The position numbers and the translations under genes were made by a program. A stretch of 22,109 nt of DNA, taken from Brachionus plicatilis. Its lineage: Eukaryota > Rotifera > Eurotatoria > Ploima > Brachionidae. The notes under the pieces are model-generated. The model saw nothing but the letters and a program-made list of their open reading frames with translations. It ran no database searches and was not told where the DNA came from. The DNA lies in contig QEOQ01000345.1 in NCBI GenBank assembly GCA_010279815.1, positions 735,514-757,622 on the forward strand. Reading direction: 5' to 3'. Below are positions 9,531 to 17,645 of this stretch, piece after piece; positions within the stretch are counted from its first letter, which is position 1, and each line of letters starts with the position of its first letter.

Positions 9531-11150
9531 GATTGTCACAAATATTATATTTAACATTATTAATTCTTATTTATTCTATATCATCTCAGTATTTTTAAGA
9601 AAATTAAAATTTGAGTCTATAAAACTAAGAAATTTTAATTCAATGTTCAATTTTAATTCAACACTCAGTTCAATTCAACTGAGTTTTTAAAAATTTTAAG
9701 TAAAATCAAAATTGAATAAAAAAAAGTATTTAACTATTTAAGTTTATTTAAGTCGACTAATTTTTAGTTAACTAGCTTAAGTTTAGTCAAATTAGACAAG
9801 GAATCCAGATATAGATCGCGTAAAATATGAAAAAGGACGATTCAAAATCGCTCGATGATAACCGCAAAAATTTGAATAAAATACCCCAAATTTTTTATTT
9901 TTTTCTCTAAATATTAAATAAATTCTCTAATTATTAGGTTTATACATAAAAAAATTAATCAACTTTAAATTAAATATAAATCCAATATTTTTGACTTATT
10001 GACACCTTTTCTTAAAAAATGATAATTAATTTAATAAAAAGTACCTAAATTTTCCAATAAAAATAAAGTAATGTTCAGCTAAAGTAAGTAAAAATTGCAG
10101 TTTGCAATTTTTCAATAAATATTTAAAAATTATTTAAATTATGTTATATTTTAATTTCTGAATAATTTTAAATAAAATTAAAAATTCAAACTTTTCATCT
10201 AAAACCCAATTCGGATCAAGAAACCATTCTTTTTTACCCCATTCCACTTTTCCAAATCAAGAGTCATGAAAACTTGGGTATACAGGTGATGTAAATTGTT
10301 ACCGTAAACTCGGATTTATAGACGCAGCATCTACTTCGAGAACGATTTATAACGCGACACGGTTACTCCGTAGAGGACCATGTTAAAAAAAATCAATTTT
10401 AAATTTTTCGCGTTTAAGGCAGGATTAGGTATTACATGAATGGTAAAGCCAGAACTTGACCCTATAACAGCATGCAATTTTTTAATATAAACGCGACCAA
10501 AAAAAATTAAAATAAAAATTAAATGCGTTAATAGGTAAAGTTTATTTCATTTATTTTGGTATAAGCGATGGAGCAAATTTAAAATTTTAAAAAATAATAA
10601 AACAATTTTTAAATTTATTAAAAACAATTATTTAAATATAGATTATTAAAATATTTTTTTTAAAATATCAATTGCATTTAAAATTAAACTATTTTATATT
10701 TAATTTTTTAATAAATTCAGAAATTTTTTTATTAAAAATTAATCTAAATAATCCCATTTAAAAAATAAAGTATTAATTAAGGTTGATTTAATCTTTAAAT
10801 TAAACTTTGAAGCTCAGCAAATTTTCTAACTCTACAAATTAATAAAAAAATTGACACTAAAATTTTTTATTTTTTTCAAAAATCATTAGATTATTAAAGA
10901 AAATTTGCTTTAATTTTGAACAGTTGAAAAAATTATTTCTCTCATTGATCAAAATTTTAAAAAAATACATGTTCAATTTAATTTTAGAAAATCTTAAATA
11001 TCAGTATCACAAAGATACTTTAGATCACAGGGATCATTTTTAAGATTTCCAAAACCAATTAAATTTCACAAAAAAATAGAACAATTTAACATTCAAATCA
11101 ACAGTGCCTAGGTTCAAAAGCTGACGCAAGTGACTCATAAAAGCCTGTGA
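9531..11150. other. Long intergenic region, no gene seen (contains repeat copy A)
   Basis: Mostly A/T runs. An island at about 10225-10500 has noticeably more G/C and CG dinucleotides (GAACGATTTATAACGCGACA) but no open frame of useful length. A 7-bp hairpin CTCAGTT/AACTGAG lies at about 9665-9684. I cannot assign any function. Confidence 0.35.
9985..10075 (+). repeat. Dispersed repeat, copy A (inverted copy at 15301-15390)
   Basis: About 90 bp, from ATATTTTTGACTTATTGACA through AAAATGATAA, AAAAGTACCTAAATTTTC to AATAAAAATAAAG. It matches the reverse complement of 15301-15390 at roughly 80-85% identity by eye. Two such copies 5 kb apart imply an interspersed family. Confidence 0.7.
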
Positions 11151-11156
11151 ACAACT

Positions 11157-11263
11157 TTAATCTTTACTTTTTCCTCTCCAATCTGCACTTTGCACAGGTT
11201 TAACCATGGCTTCAATAGCCCTCACTCTGTCCCCATACACATCCATAATTAAAATGGATGTNN
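11157..11263 (-). other. Possible short coding remnant next to the assembly gap
   Basis: The minus strand reads DVYGDRVRAIEAMVKPV and on to GKSKD-stop, with base composition far richer in G/C than the neighbourhood. The frame runs into the gap, so its origin is hidden. I do not recognise the family. It may be the tail of a transposon or host exon. Confidence 0.3.
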
Positions 11264-11376
11264 NNNNNNNNNNNNNNNNNNNNNNNNNNNNNNNNNNNNN
11301 NNNNNNNNNNNNNNNNNNNNNNNNNNNNNNNNNNNNNNNNNNNNNNNNNNNNNNNNNNNNNNNNNNNNNNNNNNNN
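11264..11376. other. Assembly gap (run of N)
   Basis: About 113 undetermined bases. The flanks are complementary: ACATCCAT-AATTAAA-ATGGATGT abuts the left side, and CATGGATGTGTAT on the right can pair with ATACACATCCAT on the left. The gap therefore falls in a palindromic or tandem repeat. Confidence 0.95.
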
Positions 11377-12346
11377 CCCATACATGGATGTGTATATGAA
11401 TCAACCTAGATTTTTCACCATTCAAGCTCATTAACCATAAGCTTACTAGCCTGAATAAGTTTAAAAAATATTTAACTTCAATTTTCGTAAATTAAAATTA
11501 TTCAGAAAATAAAATATAACAAAATTTAAATATTTGAATGTTCACATTGGCATTCAACAAGCCAGAATAAAACATCAAATCGCTTCACGGGTCGACCAGC
11601 GCCAAAAGCTAGACCTGAGCACCCCAGTAAATTTAAAAACCGAAAAAAAAATGTAAAATCAACGAAAAATACAATCGTAAAAAAACGCCGAAGATGGTCA
11701 TATGCAAATTTACTATGCTATGATCTGTGCAAATTTTTCGAAATAAGTTGTTGAAAATTTTTCGCAAAGTTAAATTGACAATTTTAAATAAATGAAAGTG
11801 AAAATTTTATGAAAATATTAATCATTAATTTTAAGCATCTTATTTAGTTTTAGTTCATTTATTTAAAAATAAAATTAGGAATTAATTAATTAGGAAAAAA
11901 AAGCGTAAATATTTCGAAAATTATTAATAAATAATTTTACGAAAAAAGAAATCTGTAAAAAAATCGTAAAATTTACGAAAAAATAATTTTTTTACATAAA
12001 TTCTCGATAATTTTCGATAATGTATTTTACTGGGACTAGCTGAAAAAAGGGTTCTGTAACGTTTCATAGCAAGTAATTTTTCATTGCATCACTATTTTTT
12101 TCATAGCAGCTAATTATTTTATTGCAACAAAATTTTATTGCAAGTTTTTTTTTCTATTTTACCCATAGAATATGAGAATTATTTAGTAGACTGTTTGAGC
12201 TTCACATTTACTAAGCTTATGTAAGTTGTACAATAGAGAATAATTTTGTCAATAAATTGCAAATTTAAATTAAAATTAATTGATAAAATTAAATTCCAAG
12301 TCATGACTTTAATTTTTGTTACTAAGACTTAAAACTGTGACTTACA

Positions 12347-12706
12347 GTCCCGTTCTGCTCACTTGTTTTTACCAAAATTTACGTAATTTTACGTAAATTT
12401 ACGCAAATTTACGTAAAATTACGTAAAATTACGTAAATTGACAAATGTAAAAAATGGTAATTTTACGAAAAATTACGTAAATTTACGTAAAATTACGTAA
12501 AATTACGTAAATTTGCGTAAAATCAAAAAGGGACAAAAAAGTTATGATTTTTTGAAAATAAGGTTACAATTCTGCTTTTTCATCGACTTTCTACTTTTTA
12601 CCATGTAAATAAAAATTTACGTAAATTTACGTAAAATTACGTAAATTTTTAACTTTTTTAGGATAATCTAGAAAAAAGTAAATTTTTTATTAAAATTATT
12701 TTAATT
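12347..12706 (+). repeat. Left terminal inverted repeat with phased TTACGTAA array
   Basis: It contains three clusters of the palindrome TTACGTAA, spaced almost exactly 10 bp (ACGTAATTTT/ACGTAAATTT/ACGTAAAATT units). The clusters lie at about 12379-12440, 12470-12525 and 12615-12650, separated by unique stretches. Confidence 0.85.
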
Positions 12707-12735
12707 TTTATTTTTGATAAAAAGATTAAAGTTAA

Positions 12736-12933
12736 TCATTGTCTTTTTAAGCAGCTTTTTGCCTTGGATTTCTTACCAGGCTTACATTTAGGTTTAATAG
12801 CATCTTCTATGTACTGCGTAGAAATTTCGGTTAAACGCTGGTTAGCAGCTAAAGCAATAATGTGGTAACAATTATAATTCTTCAAATATAACCAGCAGCT
12901 ACACTTGCTCTTGGTGAAAAAACGAATGATCAT
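12736..12933 (-). pseudogene. MULE transposase C-terminal relic with SWIM zinc finger
   Basis: This 65-codon frame holds C11-x-C13-x8-C22-x-H24, the CxC...CxH pattern of a SWIM zinc finger. A basic KPGKKSKAKS tail follows, like the AT-hook tail at the end of Mutator-like transposases. The same Cys/His spacing appears in the independent fragment at 15752-16327, but the sequences differ, so they are not recent copies. Upstream the frame is cut four bases short of the MITE at 12937-13129. Beyond the MITE no continuing frame is obvious, so this is only the tail of a dead gene. Confidence 0.7.
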
Positions 12934-12936
12934 TTA

Positions 12937-13129
12937 CCAGAGTTGTTTAAAAGTCCAAAAAAAAAAGTCCGGACTTTTAAACAAATTGCAACAAAATTCA
13001 GATATATGGCAAATCTATTGCATAAGACAACCCAAGAGTATATACATTTTTTGATATGAAGCCTGATCTAGCAAATTTTTAAAAAAATTCTGGACTTGGG
13101 CTTTTTTTGGGACTTTTAAACAACTCTGG
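12937..13129. mobile_element. 193-bp MITE nested inside the Tc1-like element
   Basis: The ends CCAGAGTTGTTTAAAAGTCC (left) and its exact reverse complement (right) are flanked by TA at 12935-12936 and 13130-13131. The perfect 20-bp arms suggest a young insertion. The TA duplication suggests mobilisation by a Tc1/mariner-type transposase. Confidence 0.85.
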
Positions 13130-13197
13130 TAAATAATCATATAACATTGTCCAATTACGCCCAGTAAAATCTAAAACCATATTTAAAATTTTCCTAC

Positions 13198-13548
13198 TTA
13201 ATGTATCGTTACTGGAAGAATTTGGTTTATAGCTTCCACTTGTCCAGATTCTTGTAAATTAGCTTCTATGTTATTATTTACTTTTTTAAAATTGTTAATA
13301 TATTTTACACAGTGTTCCGGGGTTAAATTTTTTTGAAAAGATCGAATTGACTCAACAGCTTCTTCGATGGTTTTTATATTTCTTTTCCTCACATAAGTTT
13401 TCAATTCACTCCATATCATCTCTATAGGGTTTAAATCAGGCGATTTTGACGGAGACTTAACCTGAGAAAATTAAAAAAAAAAGAAATAAAAAAAAAGGTT
13501 TTATTTTACCCAAAGCACCCCGTATCTCTCTAAAAACATTTTGCATAA
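13198..13548 (-). pseudogene. Tc1/mariner transposase 3' end, split by a 48-nt intron
   Basis: Exon A (13548-13510) encodes LCKMFLERYGVLW. A GT-AG intron covers 13509-13462. Exon B (13461-13198) starts VKSPSKSPDLNPIEMIWSEL and ends at TAA. SPDLNPIE is the hallmark around the last catalytic acidic residue of Tc1/mariner transposases (Glu codon 13422-13420), and the C-terminal helices follow. The join is in phase 0, and the intron is the same size as the short COG2 introns, so it is probably a real spliceosomal intron. The frame stops making sense exactly at 13548, where an inverted duplication of exon B begins. The two upstream catalytic Asp residues and the DNA-binding domain are missing. The element is not autonomous. 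Confidence 0.85.
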
Positions 13549-13594
13549 ATTGAAAACTTATGTGAGGAAAAGAAATATAAAAACCATCGAAGAA
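13360..13594. repeat. Inverted duplication within the transposase remnant
   Basis: Positions 13360-13406 recur as an exact reverse complement at 13548-13594 (47 bp). Both copies encode KTYVRKRNIKTIEE, on opposite strands. The 141-bp loop contains the intron and the SPDLNPIE segment. Confidence 0.9.
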
Positions 13595-13734
13595 AATAAT
13601 GGTGAATGGTCGAACCACTGAAATAATATTATTTTTAATTAAAACTAATTTGTAAATAATATACCATGAATTTGTTTTAAAAAATAGCGTAAAATTTACA
13701 TATTCATATATTTTTCTAATAAAAATTAAAAATA

Positions 13735-14159
13735 ATTTTAATAAAAAATTTACTTTTTTCTAGATTATCCTAAAAAAGTTAAAAATTTACGTAAATTTAC
13801 GTAAACTTACGTAAAATTACGTAAATTTACACAATTTTACATTAAAAAATAAAAAAATTTACTGAATTTTACGTAAATTTACGTAAATTTACGTAAATTT
13901 TTATTTACATGGTAAAAAGTAGAAAGTCGATGAAAAAGCAGAATTGTAACCTTTTTTTCAAAAAATCATAACTTTTTTGTCCCTTTTTGATTTTACGCAA
14001 ATTTACGTAATTTTACGTAATTTTACGTAAATTTACGTAATTTTTCGTAAAATTACCATTTTTTACTTTTGTCAATTTACGTAATTTTACGTAATTTTAC
14101 GTAAATTTGCGTAAATTTACGTAAAATTACGTAAATTTTGGTAAAAACAAGTGAACAGA
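13735..14159 (-). repeat. Right terminal inverted repeat with phased TTACGTAA array
   Basis: Inverted copy of the left arm with the same unique blocks (CAAAAAGGGACAAAAAAGTT and CTACTTTTTACCATG in reverse complement). It has an extra group of boxes at about 13795-13880. Confidence 0.85.
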
Positions 14160-14403
14160 ACGGGACTGTATAAACAAGTCTGGATTAGTTTTTTTTTCAA
14201 CATCCAGTTTTGCTTTTTGAAATAAATAATAATATTAATAATTAAAATCAAAAAACATTTCCTTTTTTGTTTGTATTCGATTTCTAATAAACTTAATTAA
14301 ATTGTTTTCTTGCTATGAAAAAAATTAACCTTGCGATGAAAAATTTCACCTTGCTATGAATCAACTTGAAGTGATTTGTCTTGCCATGAAACTTTCTAAT
14401 GCC

Positions 14404-15105
14404 GAAAAAAGGCACCAATCGGGCAAGCAAATCCGACCTTAGCATCAACCATCTCAAATTTGCTCCGATACTTGATCTCAGTGACACACTGCACAAACTC
14501 AAGGTAATCAGCGGCTTGGCCAATCTCCAATTTCAGCGACAAGTCCATCTCTATTTGCTTCAGATCCATTAGATTCAAACATTGCTAAAATTTGCGAATG
14601 AAGGCTATGATCAATGGAAAGTTGTAGGACAACTGGTCGAACTTGGGCAAATATTTGCTCAACATTTCCAAATTGAGCTTGGTCTCAAAGCACTCGCTCT
14701 TTTCCGCTATAATCCTTATGATGTCGCTCCACTCTTTTTCACTCTCGACCAAAGCCTTCCATTCTTTGATTCATGACACAATTTAGACAGGCCGTCAACA
14801 GCTCAAGTTTTGGTTCACTCAGCTCTTTGTGAAAATTAAGCCCGAGCTGGATCGAAGTGGCCACTATTAGTTCGAGCAGAAAATGTTCATCTTCATTGCC
14901 CTGCAAAAAGCGCTGCAGTGTTGTTGCTTTAGTTTGACTTGGATGAATTTTTGGGTCAGTGCTGGTTGCGCACCAAGCCGTACAACAGTTGAGTGAACAA
15001 AGAGTCGAGGCTGAGGGTCAGTGGGGATTTGGAGTCGGATTTGAGAAGGATTTTTTTATCAAAATTAAATTGTCGTGAGAGTTGAAAGGTGGCTGTACGT
15101 ACTTT
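14404..15105 (-). pseudogene. Disrupted host-like gene, family not recognised
   Basis: G/C-richer sequence with coding character on the minus strand only, read in shifting frames. Segments in order include ATFQLSRQFNFDKKILLKSD (from 15105), then a stop (TGA, 14958-14956). FLQGNEDEHFLLELIVATS and ACLNCVMNQ follow in another frame. After a further shift come WKALVESEKEWSDIIRI, an in-frame TAG, and LEIGQAADYLEFVQCV, ending ACPIGAFF at the GAAAAAAGG repeat of the outer transposon. It is rich in Leu/Ile helices, as in HEAT/ARM-type scaffold proteins, but I cannot name it. The coding sequence may continue on the far side of the transposon (about 11530-11622 has an open minus-strand frame). The alternatives are a real gene with unrecognised introns, or assembly errors. 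Confidence 0.65.
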
Positions 15106-15300
15106 AGATGGTGAGGGTGAATTCGAGGCTCATTTCGCGAAAAAGAGCAAACAGAAAATTGAGCAAAATTTTTACTTTGCCTTTTTGTAAAGTAAATTTA
15201 ACAGATTTTACCACAAGAGCTTGGCGTCTTTTGATTGAGTTAATTATCAAATGTAAATTTACTTTATTTTTCGTAAATTTTCGAAAAAACAAAAAGCGGC

Positions 15301-15390
15301 ACATTTCTTTATTTTTATTAGAAAATTTAGGTACTTTTACTTAAATTAGTTATCATTTTATAATAAAAAGTGTCAATAAGTTAAAAATAT
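15301..15390 (-). repeat. Dispersed repeat, copy B (inverted copy of 9985-10075)
   Basis: The reverse complement matches 9985-10075 across CTTATTGACAC, AAAATGATAA, AAAAGTACCTAAATTTTC and AATAAAAATAAAG. It lies just outside the MULE at 15458. Confidence 0.7.
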
Positions 15391-15674
15391 AAATTCCTTC
15401 ACTCAGCACTAATTTACCTAAAATTACGTATTTTATATTATTACAATAATTTCTTAGAGATAATATTTAAACTAAAGAAAAACATTTCTGTTATAAAGTA
15501 AAACTTATCTTTAATAAAGTATTCCATTTTTTTTAAAGAAAAAAAACTCTCAAATAAAGTGAAACTATTTTTTCATAAAGAAAAGTATTTTATTCTAAAG
15601 TAATATAATTGTAATATATAGCCAAAAAAATCTAAAATAAAGTAATTTCATACAATTCTAAAGTTTCACTAAAA

Positions 15675-15755
15675 ATGGACGAAAACAAATGGACTATATT
15701 AGAAGAAGAAATGAGTATACAAGAGTTAAAAAACTTTGTGACATATAGCATTTGA
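15675..15755 (+). pseudogene. Short 5' remnant of the MULE transposase frame
   Basis: The ATG at 15675 opens 26 codons (MDENKWTILEEEMS and on) ending at TGA. It is in a different frame from the C-terminal fragment that starts right after it. The likeliest reading is that the deletion that shortened the element joined the original start to the last third of the gene. Confidence 0.5.
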
Positions 15756-16327
15756 AAAATGAACTTTTAAGTCAATGGTCTTTGTATCCTGAATTGACTG
15801 AATTCAAGAATTATTTTATCGGTCAATGGCTTGATAGTCAATGGAATAACTGGCCTTTATTCTCTAGTCCGCCTGGCTTCTCAACCACCAACAACAACAC
15901 TGAGGGATTTAATAAAGTTATCAAACAGATTTATACTAATTATGAACGCGGCACTATTTTGGAAGGCTGTAATATGGTTGTAAAAATGGCAATAGACCTT
16001 AGTATAGCTCAAAAAAATTTTGATCTGACTATAAAAAGAGATAATGTACTGATCACCGAGTCAGATAACCTTACATTGTTGGATTTTAATATAATAGACA
16101 ATAATTCGGCTTATCGTGTATATGATAACACAAACAAGTATTTTATTTCATTAAGGCCAAAGTATTGCAGTTGTGTTTATTATCTTGAGCATGGGATTTG
16201 TAAGCATTTTGTAGCTTTAAGTCGACTGACTTATACTCCATTGGAAGATGATGTTAGAGAATTTGTATGTGTACGAAAGCGTGGAAGACCACCGAAATCC
16301 AACATTGGAGCATTATCAAAAAAATAA
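15752..16327 (+). pseudogene. MULE transposase C-terminal fragment: last DDE Glu, SWIM finger, AT-hook
   Basis: This is an open frame of 191 codons. WPLFSSPPGFSTTNNNTEGF (34-53) is the TNNxxExxN region that carries the final catalytic Glu (E51) of MULE transposases. YCSCVYYLEHGICKHFVAL (138-156) is a SWIM zinc finger with C139, C141, C150 and H152. RKRGRPPKS (175-183) is an AT-hook. The zinc-finger DNA-binding N-terminus and both catalytic Asp residues are absent, so it cannot cleave DNA by itself. The frame has no stop across 191 codons, which suggests a fairly recent deletion or retained selection. It could still be translated as a DNA-binding fragment. The fold assignments come from motif knowledge; expression is unknown. 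Confidence 0.85.
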
Positions 16328-16725
16328 TTTATTGACTATTTAAATTAGATAAATTTTACTTTAGATAGGATTTATTTTACTTTAGAAAAGAATAATTTAC
16401 TTTAATGAAAAACAGTTTCCTTTATTTAAGATTAATTTTACTTTAAATTAATTATATTTGTCTCTATTTAAAAAATAAACTATTTTATTTCGTAATTTTT
16501 TACTTTAAATAAGAAATGTTTTTCTTTAGTTTAAATAGCAAGCCAATTTCTTAGGTCTTTTATCTAATTATTAGCAATACATCACAAATGCTACATCTAT
16601 GGAATGTAATCTAAGCCTACTTCACCAAAATGTTCAGTGTTAAATTGTCTTCTTTTTGTCAATTTTATTTTCTTAATTTTTCAAAACTTTCTTATAACAG
16701 ACTTTTCTAGCTAACTAAATTGCAT

Positions 16726-17104
16726 CTTTTTTCCTTATGTCACTGAAAATTACTTTGTAATTTGGTAATTCTGTTACTGATTCTATTTATTATTTTGAAG
16801 CTAATTAAAATTAATATTTATTCAAGTAGATGTGAAAAAATGTTAAATTAATCAGTTAAATTACTGCGAGCTTATTTGGCCTTAAAAATTCAAAATTTTT
16901 TGTTCAAAAAGGGTCTATCTAACCAACAAAATCTAAAATAAACTTTTTGAATGTCTAAAATTAAGTTTGTTTACTATAAATTTTAAAGAATTGTTAAAAA
17001 TAAACACAAATTGATTTTATTTCTAAAATCATATATCGCCAATAGAATCATTGACAGAATTACCAAATTACCCAAATAATTTTCAGTGGCATAAGGAAAA
17101 AAGA
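16726..17104. repeat. Inverted-repeat (foldback/MITE) element, arms about 62 bp
   Basis: The left arm (about 16726-16787) and right arm (about 17041-17104) are inverted copies. They share TTTTTTCCTTATG(T/C)CACTGA, AATTTGGTAATTCTGT and TGATTCTATT with a few mismatches. The loop of about 250 bp is non-coding. The 65-codon minus-strand frame over the right arm is rich in Phe/Leu and overlaps the repeat, so it is not accepted as a gene. Confidence 0.75.
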
Positions 17105-17386
17105 GGCAAACAAGATAAAAGATCGAATTCTTGTAAAAGGGATGTAAGAAAAGGAAAAAGAAGAATGTTTTATTAAACAAACTAAGTTATGAGGTGGTCA
17201 ATTTGAATTTATTTTTCCAATGAGCTATTATCGTCTTTTTCGGATTTAAAAAAAAAAACTTATGCTCATCATTAAATCTACTGGGACAAGAAAGTTCGTC
17301 AAAATTTCTGAAAAGCGCCGTGGTATTGTGTAAGATTACTCAGAAGATGGTTCCAAAAACAAAATATTCAGGTATTTTCTTGGCTT

Positions 17387-17427
17387 GCTAACAAATCGGT
17401 CTAAATTGTATTTAAATTAATTCATGC
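17387..17427 (+). repeat. 40-bp direct repeat, copy 1
   Basis: GCTAACAAATCGGTCTAAAT followed by TG(T/C)AT and AAATTAAT matches 19059-19098 in the same orientation with few differences. Similarity fades on both sides. Confidence 0.6.
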
Positions 17428-17645
17428 TTCCAATGTTACAATTACGAGCAATCTAAAATTTGAGAAAATTTATAAGATGACGAAAAAAAATTTTGTCTTT
17501 GACTTAGATTTAAAAAAAAAAATTTAAATTGTGAAGGAAAAAAAGCAAAACAGTCTTTGATTTTCCTTTATTAAATTTTCTATTAAATCACTAATCATAA
17601 AATTCTTTAATTAACTGCAATTCAAATAAATATAAAATTTTGTTA

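Larger units (their letters stand above)
12347..14159. mobile_element. Tc1/mariner-like element with very long terminal inverted repeats
   Basis: Both ends read CAGTCCCGTTCTG(C/T)TCACTT inward, and both are flanked by TA (12345-12346, 14160-14161). The left repeat covers about 12347-12706 and the right about 13735-14159. They are almost identical by eye apart from an extra segment of about 70 bp of TACGTAA boxes in the right arm. CAGT ends plus a TA duplication are the Tc1/mariner signature, and the interior keeps a Tc1-type transposase end. The near-identity of the arms suggests recent movement or gene conversion. Insertion inside the 12051-14403 element is the simplest nesting, but the MULE relic lying inside the Tc1 arms complicates it. 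Confidence 0.78.
12051..14403. mobile_element. Outer transposon of about 2.35 kb, putative 9-bp target duplication GAAAAAAGG
   Basis: GAAAAAAGG occurs at 12042-12050 and again at 14404-14412. Just inside are inverted arms: GTTTCATAGCAAG at 12061 and the reverse complement of CTTGCCATGAAAC ending at 14392. They are followed by inverted spaced copies of (T)TTCAT(A/T/C)GCA(A/G). The left arm runs about 12061-12120 and the right about 14312-14392. A 9-bp duplication is typical of Mutator-like elements, and a MULE-type SWIM relic lies within. The element interrupts the minus-strand pseudogene at 14404. The extreme termini match poorly, so the exact ends are tentative. Confidence 0.6.
15458..16544 (+). 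mobile_element. Internally deleted Mutator-like element (MULE), 10-bp target duplication
   Basis: AATTTCTTAG lies at 15448-15457 and again at 16545-16554, the size expected for MULE target duplication. Inverted ends share ATTTAAACTAAAGAAAAACA and a TTTCT block (left from about 15465, right ending about 16537); the outermost 7-8 bases do not pair. Inside the left end, TAAAGT occurs six times before the coding part. Inside the right end, its complement ACTTTA occurs five times. This looks like clusters of subterminal transposase-binding motifs. The interior keeps a short start-like frame and the transposase C-terminus, so the element is a deletion derivative. Confidence 0.82.
16555..17645. other. 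Intergenic region with one inverted-repeat element, no gene seen
   Basis: AT-rich sequence holding the 16726-17104 inverted repeat and one copy of a 40-bp direct repeat (17387-17427). Minus-strand AATAAA at about 17572-17567 could end the gene at 17646. No convincing coding frame was found. Confidence 0.4.

Noticed and set aside
11157..11431. Open frames running through the N gap
   Set aside because: Most of their length is undetermined sequence; only the short remnant beside the gap has any coding look.
11623..12034. Possible element with CCCAGTAAA...TTTACTGGG ends
   Set aside because: The pairing ends are only about 9 bp, and a similar CCCAGTAAAAT occurs alone near 13163. No target duplication is convincing.
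14293..14523. 76-codon minus-strand frame
   Set aside because: It crosses the boundary between transposon and pseudogene, in a frame other than the one with coding character.
14582..14776. 64-codon plus-strand frame
   Set aside because: Antisense to the pseudogene, whose minus strand shows the coding composition.
15104..15344. Overlapping frames on both strands upstream of the pseudogene
   Set aside because: Highly basic/hydrophobic AT-driven translations. The minus-strand piece may be part of the pseudogene, but the join is unclear.
16983..17180. 65-codon minus-strand frame with a membrane-like look
   Set aside because: It overlaps one arm of an inverted repeat, and its Phe/Leu content comes from A/T runs.
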